16,296 bases of DNA from assembly GCA_947461495.1 (NCBI GenBank), contig CANHLV010000012.1, positions 1-16,296 on the forward strand, given 5' to 3'. Shown in pieces: positions 1-7,279 of this stretch (positions are counted from its first letter, which is position 1; every line of letters starts with the position of its first letter). The notes under the pieces are model-generated. The model saw nothing but the letters and a program-made list of their open reading frames with translations. It was not told the DNA's origin and ran no database searches. The stretch comes from Chitinophagaceae bacterium. GTDB taxonomy: Bacteria > Bacteroidota > Bacteroidia > Chitinophagales > Chitinophagaceae. The position numbers were made by a program, and so were the translations under genes.

Positions 1-204
1 ATCACTTTAGATTTACCTCAATTTTTTGAATTCTATAAAGTCATCAATGCAAAAGCACTTTCTGAAAGAATTGGAATGAATCAAAGTTTATTGGCACAAT
101 ATATAAAAGGAATCAAAAAGCCTTCTTCAAATCAAACTTTAAAAATACTTCAAGGAGTTCAACAAATTGGAAATGAATTGGCCGCTATTCGTTTTTTGTT
201 ATAA
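1..204 (+). CDS. HTH protein, C-terminal part, resembling HicB-like antitoxin (5' truncated)
   Basis: An open frame runs from the left edge for 67 codons to a TAA at 202-204; the start lies outside the window. The visible part reads as a helix-turn-helix: an ALSERIG helix, then a recognition helix NQSLLAQYIKG followed by KKPS, then a C-terminal helix ending GNELAAIRFLL. The order 'FFEFYKVIN, HTH with a Gly-Met/Ile-Asn-Gln turn, xxGxKKPS, GxEL' is what I know from the C-terminal half of Bacteroidota HicB-like antitoxins, whose N-terminal half is a HicB fold. If so, a hicA toxin gene should lie just upstream, outside the window. It could equally be the end of another XRE-type regulator. A strong terminator follows 77 nt downstream. 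The HTH fold is fairly sure; the antitoxin role is inference. Confidence 0.6.
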   Translation: MTLDLPQFFEFYKVINAKALSERIGMNQSLLAQYIKGIKKPSSNQTLKILQGVQQIGNELAAIRFLL

Positions 205-280
205 GAGAAATTTGGGAAACTAAAATTGAATTTATATCCGCTAAATAATTCGAATTTCCGGTAATCATCCCGACAAATAC

Positions 281-313
281 TAAAAAAACCTCGGCAATTG
301 CTGAGGTTTTTTT
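281..313 (+). terminator. Rho-independent terminator, possibly bidirectional
   Basis: Seven A (282-288) and seven T (307-313) flank a GC-rich stem: CCTCGGC (289-295) pairs with GCTGAGG (300-306) around an AATT loop (296-299). One pair, 293/302, is G-T. On the + strand this is a G-U wobble, but on the - strand it becomes an A-C mismatch, so the hairpin should work best for the + strand gene ending at 204. The same element may also stop - strand transcription from the lipoprotein gene that ends at 371. Confidence 0.88.
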
Positions 314-370
314 AGTGTTAGTAAAGAGCATCTTCTCGTCAAGTTATTTAAATTCAATAATTCAGATTCC

Positions 371-1405
371 TTATTTGGTTTCATTTTTTTTCACAACATA
401 ATAAATCGGATTCCGAATGCCTTTTTCAATTAAGTAAAAATTTAAGAAGTCTTCCGTGTATACATTATGATATTCCGCAAGTTCATTGAGGTTTCTGTTT
501 TCACAGATGCTTTCTTGATTGATTTTTATTTTCAATGGCGGCGTTGTTAGCAAACTAAAAAATACACTTCCCATGAAATTATCGCATTGTGGTACACCGC
601 CACCATTGGGATACAGTTTGAAATCCCATTTGTTACCAGGAATAAAAGTATAATGATTTTTAGCAAAGAAATTATCGACTTGAAACAATTTCTCAGATTT
701 TAAGCTTGACATCAAACTAAATTCTTTTGAAAATTCCGAAGTGTTGTCTTTTCCCAATTTCAATTCATATTCAGGTCTGAACTTTTTCAAATAATTGTAC
801 TTGGTTAATTTATTGTTCTTGAATGAGATGATGTAATTACAAGTATCAATCATAGCCTCATCAGTATATTCTGAAGTTGAATAATAGCTTTCATTTTTAC
901 GTTTCAGTGATTTCACAATTTCCTTTATTTTCGAAGTATCCGATTCAGAAAAATAATTGACGTTTTCAATCGTTTTGATTCGCTTGTCGCTGTCAATAAG
1001 CCAGCTGGTATATGAATTCCTTTCAACAATATAACTGTTAATGATTTTTGTATTTTGATCTACAATAATCGAGTCCAATGCATTTCCTTCCTTATCATAT
1101 TTTACTATGATAATTTTTTGATCATCCGGAATGTATTTTTTTTCTATAAAAACATATTTTTTAGTGTAATCATATTTTTTGTCATACACCAATGGGAGTG
1201 AGAAATGAGTATGATTGTCAATATAGTCTGAATCTGATGTAGTAATTTTTTTGATGGTTCCTTTCAGGTACAGCTCCTCAAAAGTACTGTATGATGTAGT
1301 GTCTGTTTTTTTTATTGCAAGAAATTTATTCGCAGGAGTGACTTTCCATTTTGAATCTCTACAAGAGAAAATAAAGGGAAGCAATAAAATAATCAGTTTA
1401 TTCAT
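371..1405 (-). CDS. Hypothetical lipoprotein, function unknown
   Basis: This is a 344-residue protein that I do not recognise. The N-terminus is a lipoprotein signal: MNK, a hydrophobic stretch (residues 4-13) and the lipobox-like IFSC with Cys15 as the predicted lipidated residue. Mature residues begin CRDSK without an obvious SDDDD-type surface-export signal, so it may stay on the periplasmic side of a membrane. The rest is hydrophilic, rich in Lys, Tyr, Asn, Ser and Thr, with alternating short hydrophobic segments that suggest beta structure. There is a Gly-rich turn with a Cys near residue 270 (GGGVPQC). It starts with ATG, stands alone on its strand and is separated by more than 300 bp from the next gene. 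The terminator at 281-313 lies just downstream. Lipoprotein call fairly sure; no function assigned. Confidence 0.75.
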   Translation of the reverse strand: MNKLIILLLPFIFSCRDSKWKVTPANKFLAIKKTDTTSYSTFEELYLKGTIKKITTSDSDYIDNHTHFSLPLVYDKKYDYTKKYVFIEKKYIPDDQKIIIVKYDKEGNALDSIIVDQNTKIINSYIVERNSYTSWLIDSDKRIKTIENVNYFSESDTSKIKEIVKSLKRKNESYYSTSEYTDEAMIDTCNYIISFKNNKLTKYNYLKKFRPEYELKLGKDNTSEFSKEFSLMSSLKSEKLFQVDNFFAKNHYTFIPGNKWDFKLYPNGGGVPQCDNFMGSVFFSLLTTPPLKIKINQESICENRNLNELAEYHNVYTEDFLNFYLIEKGIRNPIYYVVKKNETK

Positions 1406-1728
1406 TTAATTTGTTTGAGTATTTTGATTGATTACGGCAAAGTGCTGGTTTTAATCATCCTTCAAGATAGATTGTTTAGCATTGATATTTTTCATTGTGT
1501 ATAATATAAATATATAATTACTCAGGTGGCAGGAATTTTTCAATTCAAAAAAAATAATTTAATTCATTTCTTTTTTTGTTTCTGATTACAATTACTAAAA
1601 AAATAATTTTCATTTATAGCCTACCCAAAAGTAGAACTATCAGTAATCATTTAGATGAATAAAAGCCTTCAATGAAATTTGATGGTTTTTTAGTTTCATT
1701 ACAAGAATTGTTATCCTTTTCTTAATTA
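1406..1728. other. AT-rich intergenic spacer, no gene seen
   Basis: This 323-bp spacer between two minus-strand genes holds no ORF of useful length, no tRNA-like fold and no convincing TAnnTTTG promoter for the lipoprotein gene. A weak AT-only dyad (AATGAAA at 1671-1677, TTTCATT at 1694-1700) lies about 30-60 nt past the ATP-grasp stop codon. It lacks a GC stem and a proper T-tract, so I do not call it a terminator. Confidence 0.6.
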
Positions 1729-2673
1729 TTATTTGTAAGTTTCCAAAATAACCCGATAAAAAAGTCTTTGATGTCTGAAAATCTCTTTTTGTGCATACCA
1801 AAATGAATGACTGGGATCATAAATATGAGTAGGTTCACTTTTGGCTCCATTTATTTCAATAATTGTAAAGTTTTTTCCTGATTCTAGATCATCAAAGTTA
1901 TCGTATCGAATATCTAGTCTCCCGTAGTAAAATCCTTCTATTTTATTTAGAATAGCATCAAATGTATTTTCTAATTGGTGCGTTATCAAATGGTGCCCAT
2001 CAAGAAATTCAGTACCTCGATTGTGATTGCCAAATGGAACAAGACATCTCTCTTCATGTAAAGGCAGAATTTCTTCCAAATTTATTTGTGATTTGAGTTT
2101 AGGTATTTGCATTTCAAATCGTGGATTTTGTAAAAGAAAATCATGAATTGTGTGCAAGCCATCGCCTTTTACTTTTAAAAATTTCTTTATAGTAATTCCG
2201 GTTATTTTGCCATTGGCTTTACCTGGCATTCTACAATAAAAAAGTCCAATCTCGTTAGGGTATTTACATTGCTCTTGAATCAGAAAATCTTTTTTGATGA
2301 AATCTCTGTAAGTAATTAGAGATTCATAATCTGCAATCAATTTTACTCCAATACCTCTCAAGCCAACATCAGGCTTAACGATTAAAGGGAATGTGAAATT
2401 ATTTTGTTGTAAGATTTGATGAAAGTCGCATGGCTCAGACTCAGAAATCAATATTGTTTTAGGATATAAATTAGCAGGCAATAAATCATAAATGCTTTTT
2501 TTACCATCATCATACAATCCGCCATTTTTAAAAGCAGGGTTAGATTTAGAAAAAAAATAGAAAGTCCGAAAGCGAATCATACAGAAAAGCCAAAAGAAAA
2601 AGGTTGGCATATAAACTAAATATGCAGGCCAATATTCCCAATTTGTAATTTTATGCCACCACAGTCTCAGCAT
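1729..2673 (-). CDS. Membrane-anchored ATP-grasp ligase-like protein
   Basis: This 314-residue protein resembles the D-alanine-D-alanine ligase-type ATP-grasp fold, whose members join a carboxylate to an amine or thiol using ATP. The ATP-binding part starts with FPLIVKPDVGLRGIGV (residues 95-110, Lys100 as candidate nucleotide ligand). It continues with LIQEQ (131-135), a usual adenine-contact strand, and ends with the Mg-binding stretch LDIRYD (253-258) and IIEING (271-276; Glu273, Asn275). The N-terminus is Trp-rich with one hydrophobic segment (about 16-34) and an adjacent basic patch, so it is probably held at the inner membrane. The ATG at 2671-2673 overlaps the 3' end of the NRDE gene by 23 bp, so translation is probably coupled. 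The substrate cannot be read from the sequence; a true D-Ala-D-Ala ligase is unlikely given the anchor and weak similarity outside the ATP site. Confidence 0.82.
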   Translation of the reverse strand: MLRLWWHKITNWEYWPAYLVYMPTFFFWLFCMIRFRTFYFFSKSNPAFKNGGLYDDGKKSIYDLLPANLYPKTILISESEPCDFHQILQQNNFTFPLIVKPDVGLRGIGVKLIADYESLITYRDFIKKDFLIQEQCKYPNEIGLFYCRMPGKANGKITGITIKKFLKVKGDGLHTIHDFLLQNPRFEMQIPKLKSQINLEEILPLHEERCLVPFGNHNRGTEFLDGHHLITHQLENTFDAILNKIEGFYYGRLDIRYDNFDDLESGKNFTIIEINGAKSEPTHIYDPSHSFWYAQKEIFRHQRLFYRVILETYK

Positions 2674-3370
2674 TTAATATTGTTTTTTCTTCAGTCAACA
2701 AATCTACATGCGATAATGTAAAATCTTTTTGGGTCATTATACATTGAGTGATATTTTTCGTAATTACAAGCTCTTTTGCAATGGTATGCGATTCAGATTC
2801 AATGTCTTCTTTTTTTGTTGTGGAATGAAAAGCCAAAATTCTATCGCCATCGATATTTGAACTGGTTTCAGTTAAAAAATCCTTGAACATTCGTTTTTTT
2901 TGAGAGATCATATCGTCGGAATATAATGTAGCAGATGACCATATATATGCTTCATCCGAATTCAATAGCACCGTTTGTTTATTTATTCCATCCCATCTTA
3001 ATTGATTGAGCTTTCCATCGGAAAAAGCAATAATGGTAAAGGGTTCTATGTTTTCCAAATTAAATTCATCCCAACCTGAAATTATATTTTGTTTCACCAT
3101 TAACTCTAATACTACCAAGCCTCTGCTTTTATGGTAAGGACCTTTAGAAACATGCTTTTTTTGTGCGCCATTCAACAGTATACAAATTGAGCCGTTGTTC
3201 TTCACACAAAACCAGGTGCCATTTCCTTTTGGATCTTTAGGGTAATACAAATGAAAATCACCCACAACATTTTTTTGTGGATGTAGTGCAGATTGTCGAT
3301 TTAAATTTTCATCCCTGTTGGATGTGAAAAAATATTGATTGTTATGTTTTATATAGGTTACTGTGCACAT
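2651..3370 (-). CDS. NRDE family protein (TANGO2-like)
   Basis: This 239-residue protein begins MCTVTYI and carries the name-giving motif SNRDEN at residues 17-22, both hallmarks of the NRDE/TANGO2 family. Further family-like features are the Pro-Lys-Asp-x-x-Gly-x-Gly-Thr-Trp segment near residues 45-55 and the NGSICILLNGA strand near 60-70. The family is found in bacteria and eukaryotes and its biochemical role is not settled. Human TANGO2 has been linked to heme and lipid handling. Cys2 becomes N-terminal if Met is removed, which would suit an Ntn-hydrolase-like fold, but that is inference. There is no signal peptide, so it is cytoplasmic. The gene overlaps the DinB-like gene upstream by 13 bp and the ATP-grasp gene downstream by 23 bp, so the three form an operon. 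Confidence 0.88.
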   Translation of the reverse strand: MCTVTYIKHNNQYFFTSNRDENLNRQSALHPQKNVVGDFHLYYPKDPKGNGTWFCVKNNGSICILLNGAQKKHVSKGPYHKSRGLVVLELMVKQNIISGWDEFNLENIEPFTIIAFSDGKLNQLRWDGINKQTVLLNSDEAYIWSSATLYSDDMISQKKRMFKDFLTETSSNIDGDRILAFHSTTKKEDIESESHTIAKELVITKNITQCIMTQKDFTLSHVDLLTEEKTILNAETVVA

Positions 3371-3891
3371 TGCGCTCTGTAATTGATGGTAGATTTCGCC
3401 ACGCCAAAATTTTCGTCAACAATATTTTTACCCAATGTTTTTAAACCGATTTTTATTAAAGCTTGGTGATGAATGCAGTGTTCTAGATTATATAAAATTT
3501 CTCTGAAATAATTGCTTTGAATGACTTCATCATTTACTTCTGTATAGTTATCATTTTCAGCAGTTGTCGATTCTGGCTTGTAAACTATATCAATAGATTT
3601 ATTAGGTTTTTCAATCTCTGATAAAATCTTGTTTATACATTCAACCGCAAAATTAATTTCATTCTGAATCCGCACATTACGTTCTCTATTATCGTAATCA
3701 ATAAAACCCAATTCATAATCCTTTATAGGCTTTTCAAATAATTCAATAATGTGTCGAGTGTGTTCACCAATTGAACTTTTACCTAAAATATCCAAAGGCA
3801 TTGAAAATTCATTGTCATTTAATTGAATCAATGTATTCATCAATTGATAGAGAACACTATTTACTTCAGAAAAAATTCTATGACCAATCAT
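3358..3891 (-). CDS. DinB-like family protein
   Basis: From the ATG at 3889-3891 this is a 177-residue, mostly helical protein with DinB/YfiT-type four-helix-bundle motifs. SSIGEHTRHIIEL (residues 39-51) and NLEHCIHHQALIKIG (135-149) supply His47, His138 and His142 as the likely metal triad. The second motif (HxxxHHQ) is typical of this superfamily, which includes metal-dependent thiol transferases. The frame can be extended 19 codons to a TTG at 3946-3948, but that codon lies in a stretch (TAACTTTTGCC) that looks like an imperfect promoter -7 element, and the family's first helix begins at the ATG, so I prefer 3891. It is first in the operon with the NRDE and ATP-grasp genes. Thiol substrate or role unknown. 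Confidence 0.8.
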   Translation of the reverse strand: MIGHRIFSEVNSVLYQLMNTLIQLNDNEFSMPLDILGKSSIGEHTRHIIELFEKPIKDYELGFIDYDNRERNVRIQNEINFAVECINKILSEIEKPNKSIDIVYKPESTTAENDNYTEVNDEVIQSNYFREILYNLEHCIHHQALIKIGLKTLGKNIVDENFGVAKSTINYRAQCAQ

Positions 3892-4009
3892 CTGTTTTTT
3901 ATTTTGAAGCTGATTAATGGTTAGGTGTATTTTAAAATCAAAAGGCAAAAGTTAAAATTGTTTATTTTTTTACTTTTTTTTGAATGATTCTTTTGATGAT
4001 TTTTAGATA

Positions 4010-5140
4010 TTAAATATTCATGTCTTTATTCTCAATGTCAAAACTAAGAGAATCACTTCTTTTAGGTTTGATAGCATGAATATTGCCGTTGTCGATTTTT
4101 TTTATTTGTTTTAATACTTCAACAGCGTTGTCTACTATTTCATTTGCAGTACGTTTTATGTACTCACTTTTTTTGAATTGCATGACATTTTTATCCATGT
4201 CCTCTGAAGTCCAACCACGACTCCATCCTAAAAAACTGAATGGTGGAAATGTGAATCCAAGATCTGTAAAGAAACACATCATTTGTCCGGCTACTTGCTG
4301 AATATTATCTTGACCGCCAGTAATGATAAAAGAAGCTACTTTGTTTTTAACCAAAACTTTGTTGTTGATGGTAATTTGATTTTGAACGCAGTTTAATCTT
4401 TCTGCCATTTTATAATACAAAGCGGAAGCGTTTCCCCAACGAATAGGAGTGGAAACAATTACAATATCAGCCCACAAAATCATGCTTTCATAAATCTCGG
4501 TCATCCCATCTTCGGGATTCATTTCAGTAATGCTGCATGGCCAAGTGCAGGCATGACTATGTTGCGAATAATATCCTTCACAATTTTTAAATTCTAAATC
4601 TCTTAACTTAACCATTTTTGTAGTCGCGCCATATTTCTCAGCAGCATAAGACAATGATTTTTCTAAGGCATCTTCAGAAGTAGAAAATCTCGGCAGTTGA
4701 CTAGATAAGTTTGTAGTACTGATACCTAATATATTCAAACTCTTCTCTGATGTTTGATATTTAAGTTTCAATAAATCTTCCAATAGGGGATTGTTATGGT
4801 GCTCTCTATATGCTTTTACGATGGGTTCTTCGCTAACCGAAATAAATTCCGATTCTATTTTCACTTCGTATACCGCTTGTTGATCAGGAAATCCCGGAGG
4901 GGCACTACCGGTTTCAATATTATATTCCCAGCCATGCCAGGGGCAAGTGACATACATACCATCATATTTAGCAGCCACTTCGCCTAATCCTAATGGTCCG
5001 GCTTTATGCAAACATGCATTGGCAATCGCAGAAATTTTGTCGTTAAAATGAAAAAGAGCAATTTTCTTTTTACCAATACTCACGATTTTTTGAGAGTTGT
5101 TTGGCAATTCATCTTTATGACAAACTCGAATAAAATTCAT
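4010..5140 (-). CDS. Rieske ferredoxin fused to flavodoxin-fold FMN reductase
   Basis: This 376-residue soluble protein has no signal peptide and two redox domains. Residues 1-105 form a Rieske [2Fe-2S] domain with Cys43-x-His45 and Cys66-Pro-Trp-His69, complete and of the ferredoxin type found with oxygenases. Residues about 134-345 resemble the NADPH-dependent FMN reductase/iron-sulfur flavoprotein fold: a first strand LNILGIS followed by a Ser/Thr-rich turn, then ILWADIVIVSTPIRWGNASALYYKMAERL (about 221-249, stated here by its landmarks ADIV, TPIRWG and the helix after it). Between them sit extra cysteines, Cys187 and the pair in CTWPC (198-202), which might bind a second cluster or act as a redox pair. 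The C-terminal ~30 residues are polar and probably disordered. It is last in the redox operon, its start 1 nt past the previous stop codon. Domain calls are sure; the electron donor and acceptor are not known. Confidence 0.85.
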   Translation of the reverse strand: MNFIRVCHKDELPNNSQKIVSIGKKKIALFHFNDKISAIANACLHKAGPLGLGEVAAKYDGMYVTCPWHGWEYNIETGSAPPGFPDQQAVYEVKIESEFISVSEEPIVKAYREHHNNPLLEDLLKLKYQTSEKSLNILGISTTNLSSQLPRFSTSEDALEKSLSYAAEKYGATTKMVKLRDLEFKNCEGYYSQHSHACTWPCSITEMNPEDGMTEIYESMILWADIVIVSTPIRWGNASALYYKMAERLNCVQNQITINNKVLVKNKVASFIITGGQDNIQQVAGQMMCFFTDLGFTFPPFSFLGWSRGWTSEDMDKNVMQFKKSEYIKRTANEIVDNAVEVLKQIKKIDNGNIHAIKPKRSDSLSFDIENKDMNI

Positions 5141-5141
5141 G

Positions 5142-6968
5142 TTATGGTTTTAATCTTTTAATAAATTTGGGATTGATATATATATAATTCCAGTTTTCAT
5201 ACTTATATAAAACTCCATTAATCTCGATTGGCTCAGCTACAAAGTCAAGAACTTTATTGTTTATTTTCTCGCCATATTCTCCTAATAAAACAGCGTATTT
5301 TTTCTGGTTATTTTCTGTATAAGTTATCATTGGCATGATGCCCCCACTTATACATCTGATAGCGCAACTTCTGTGAGGTTTTCCTTCACCTGGATTCATG
5401 GCACCTAAATAACATTTTGGATCTATGATTTCGCCTTTAATGGTAACCATCCCTATTTTTTGAACACTAGTTTTGAAATATGATAGTTGTGTTTTTGGCT
5501 GCTGAAATGAATTTTCTTTACTGGTTAATTCCATTGCTTTAACACTATCTCTAATGATAATGGTTCCATTTAAAGTAGTTAATCCACTATTGTTTTTTTT
5601 ACTCCACTCATCAATCAAAAAATCAGCTCCAAATTTCCAGGCGTTTACCAAGGGAAGCACTTCATTTACAGGATTGCCAAAAATATCTTTTCCTTTTGTA
5701 ATTAATATGTGTGGAAATGGCGTATTGCTCATAAAGCCAGTGTATTCAGCTACTTCATTATATCGATACTCAGCATTTGCTATTTTTCTTTGTGAAAAAG
5801 TAAATGAAAAAAGAAAAACAAATCCAATCAGCATTGCCGGAAATACAAATCTTGAGATTGATTTTTTAATGTTCACATCTAAAGAGCCCAACCAACCTAT
5901 AAAAAAATTATTTTTAGTTTTTTGGATATTGTTTTCAGAAATAATCAATGGCGCTACGAATGTTCCCTCACCTAATCCATTAGGATTTACATAAATCAAT
6001 TCGTTCTTAAGTTTCAATTGATAAGTACCTACTTTTTCTGAAAAGGGAGCAGGAGAGCAACCATCTTGCGGATGGTATTGATAACCATGCCAAGGACATG
6101 TGATGCAACCATCTATAATCTTTCCTTCTCCTAATGGTCCATTTTGATGCTTGCAAACATTATGTACGGCACTTAACTTCTTATCATATTTAAAAATGGC
6201 AATGCGTTCGTTATTCACGTTGACCATTTTAGCTTTATCGTTTTCGATTTCATTAATATGGCAAACTAAATGCCAGCCATATTCATCAATTTTATTTTGA
6301 AGCTGATCAAATTTTAATGCTTTGATGCCTGCCCAGATGTGAATGGTGGAAAGGAAAATCAGTCCAAAAAAAATAAATAGATAAATGATCAAGTTATTTT
6401 CAAGTTGCAATATTCCTAATACCACATGCAAAACCACAAGGAAATAAACCAAATAAACCAGCATGTGTAAAGACTTCCAAATTTTCGGAGATAAAGTTGC
6501 CAGCCAAAAATCATGACTTGTAAAAGCCATCAACATTAAGATGACATAAGCAATGAAACCTAATGTTTGGAAAGGAAAAAATAAGAATGAAGTATAGTGA
6601 GTATTACTGGTAAATACTGAAAGTATAGGGTTCAAATTTCCATTTCCATGAAACCAAAAAATACTGAAGCAAGCATGAACGCTTACGACAATAAACAACA
6701 TAACGCCTAAATGTCTTCTGTTATAAAGTATCGGTAAGAATTTGGGATTAATTCTACATAGTGGTCCAATACTAAGAATAACATGTAACAATACAATACT
6801 TAACAAGCCAAAAGAACGAATAATCACCGTCGCAACATTGGCCTTCGGAAATAATAGTAGATTTGAAAGAAATGAAACCAATAAAAAACCAATTATAAAA
6901 AATACAACCATTATGTCGTATTTTCTTTTGAATTTATTCCATGAAATAGCTTGATATGATGCACTCAT
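5142..6968 (-). CDS. Ferric-reductase-like membrane domain, Rieske domain and C-terminal Cys domain
   Basis: This 608-residue protein has three parts. Residues 18-213 hold about six membrane helices resembling the ferric reductase/MsrQ cytochrome-b fold. Candidate heme histidines are His62, His98, His168 and His181, with RRHLG before helix 3 and WKSLHMLVY at helix 5. Residues 225-328 are a Rieske domain with Cys272-x-His274 and Cys291-Pro-Trp-His294. A seventh helix (372-391) leads to residues 395-608, which carry a module with Cys519, Cys535 and Cys539 in KCYLG ... HRSCAIRCISGG. Basic residues on the N-terminus and even-numbered loops put the Rieske domain in the cytoplasm and the C-terminal domain in the periplasm. 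The C-terminal module looks conserved, but I cannot name its family. It is translated 5 nt after the small membrane protein and 1 nt before the Rieske-flavodoxin gene. The likely role is electron transfer across the inner membrane; the target is unknown. Confidence 0.85.
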   Translation of the reverse strand: MSASYQAISWNKFKRKYDIMVVFFIIGFLLVSFLSNLLLFPKANVATVIIRSFGLLSIVLLHVILSIGPLCRINPKFLPILYNRRHLGVMLFIVVSVHACFSIFWFHGNGNLNPILSVFTSNTHYTSFLFFPFQTLGFIAYVILMLMAFTSHDFWLATLSPKIWKSLHMLVYLVYFLVVLHVVLGILQLENNLIIYLFIFFGLIFLSTIHIWAGIKALKFDQLQNKIDEYGWHLVCHINEIENDKAKMVNVNNERIAIFKYDKKLSAVHNVCKHQNGPLGEGKIIDGCITCPWHGYQYHPQDGCSPAPFSEKVGTYQLKLKNELIYVNPNGLGEGTFVAPLIISENNIQKTKNNFFIGWLGSLDVNIKKSISRFVFPAMLIGFVFLFSFTFSQRKIANAEYRYNEVAEYTGFMSNTPFPHILITKGKDIFGNPVNEVLPLVNAWKFGADFLIDEWSKKNNSGLTTLNGTIIIRDSVKAMELTSKENSFQQPKTQLSYFKTSVQKIGMVTIKGEIIDPKCYLGAMNPGEGKPHRSCAIRCISGGIMPMITYTENNQKKYAVLLGEYGEKINNKVLDFVAEPIEINGVLYKYENWNYIYINPKFIKRLKP

Positions 6969-6973
6969 GATTA

Positions 6974-7279
6974 CTAATATTTAGAAATAACAATACTCCC
7001 GACATAAGCTGCAACCACTGCTATCAATAAGATAACAGCAATACAAATCCAATAGATAAGATGCTTTTTTCTTAATGGTCGAATCATGTATGTGGTATGT
7101 TTTTTTTTGTTTATCAATATGGGCCATAGTAAGATACACCCTCCCAAAATCAAAAGCTTAAACAAAAATGTAGGCTGAATAGCTGCGGTATCAATTTTTT
7201 TGATCTTATGATTCACAAAGTAAAGTGCATAAATAAAACCAACTAATAAATAAAAGTATATGACGAAAATAACTCCCAT
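6974..7279 (-). CDS. Small three-helix membrane protein of the redox operon
   Basis: This 101-residue protein has three predicted membrane helices: residues 3-22, 38-57 and 74-97. Between them lie a basic segment (HKIKK, 24-28) and a second basic cluster (NKKK and RPLRKKH, 58-73). The second helix reads FLFKLLILGGCILLWPIL. The Leu-x-Gly-Gly/Pro-Gly-Cys-x-x-Leu-Trp-Pro pattern recalls small proteins I associate with bacterial redox operons, but I cannot give a family name. It is the first gene of the operon, and its TAA is 5 nt from the next ATG, so co-expression with the large membrane redox protein is nearly certain. A structural or heme-insertion subunit of that protein is a plausible guess only. 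Confidence 0.75.
   Translation of the reverse strand: MGVIFVIYFYLLVGFIYALYFVNHKIKKIDTAAIQPTFLFKLLILGGCILLWPILINKKKHTTYMIRPLRKKHLIYWICIAVILLIAVVAAYVGSIVISKY

Noticed and set aside
1671..1700. Hairpin AATGAAA/TTTCATT as terminator of the ATP-grasp operon
   Set aside because: The stem is only AT pairs, the loop is 16 nt and no T-tract follows on the minus strand.
3892..3948. N-terminal extension of the DinB-like gene to a TTG start at 3948
   Set aside because: The TTG lies in a possible promoter element, and the internal ATG at 3891 begins the family's first helix.
5554..5994. Plus-strand open frame of 146 codons
   Set aside because: It lies wholly inside the large Rieske/ferric-reductase gene on the opposite strand and encodes no recognisable domain.
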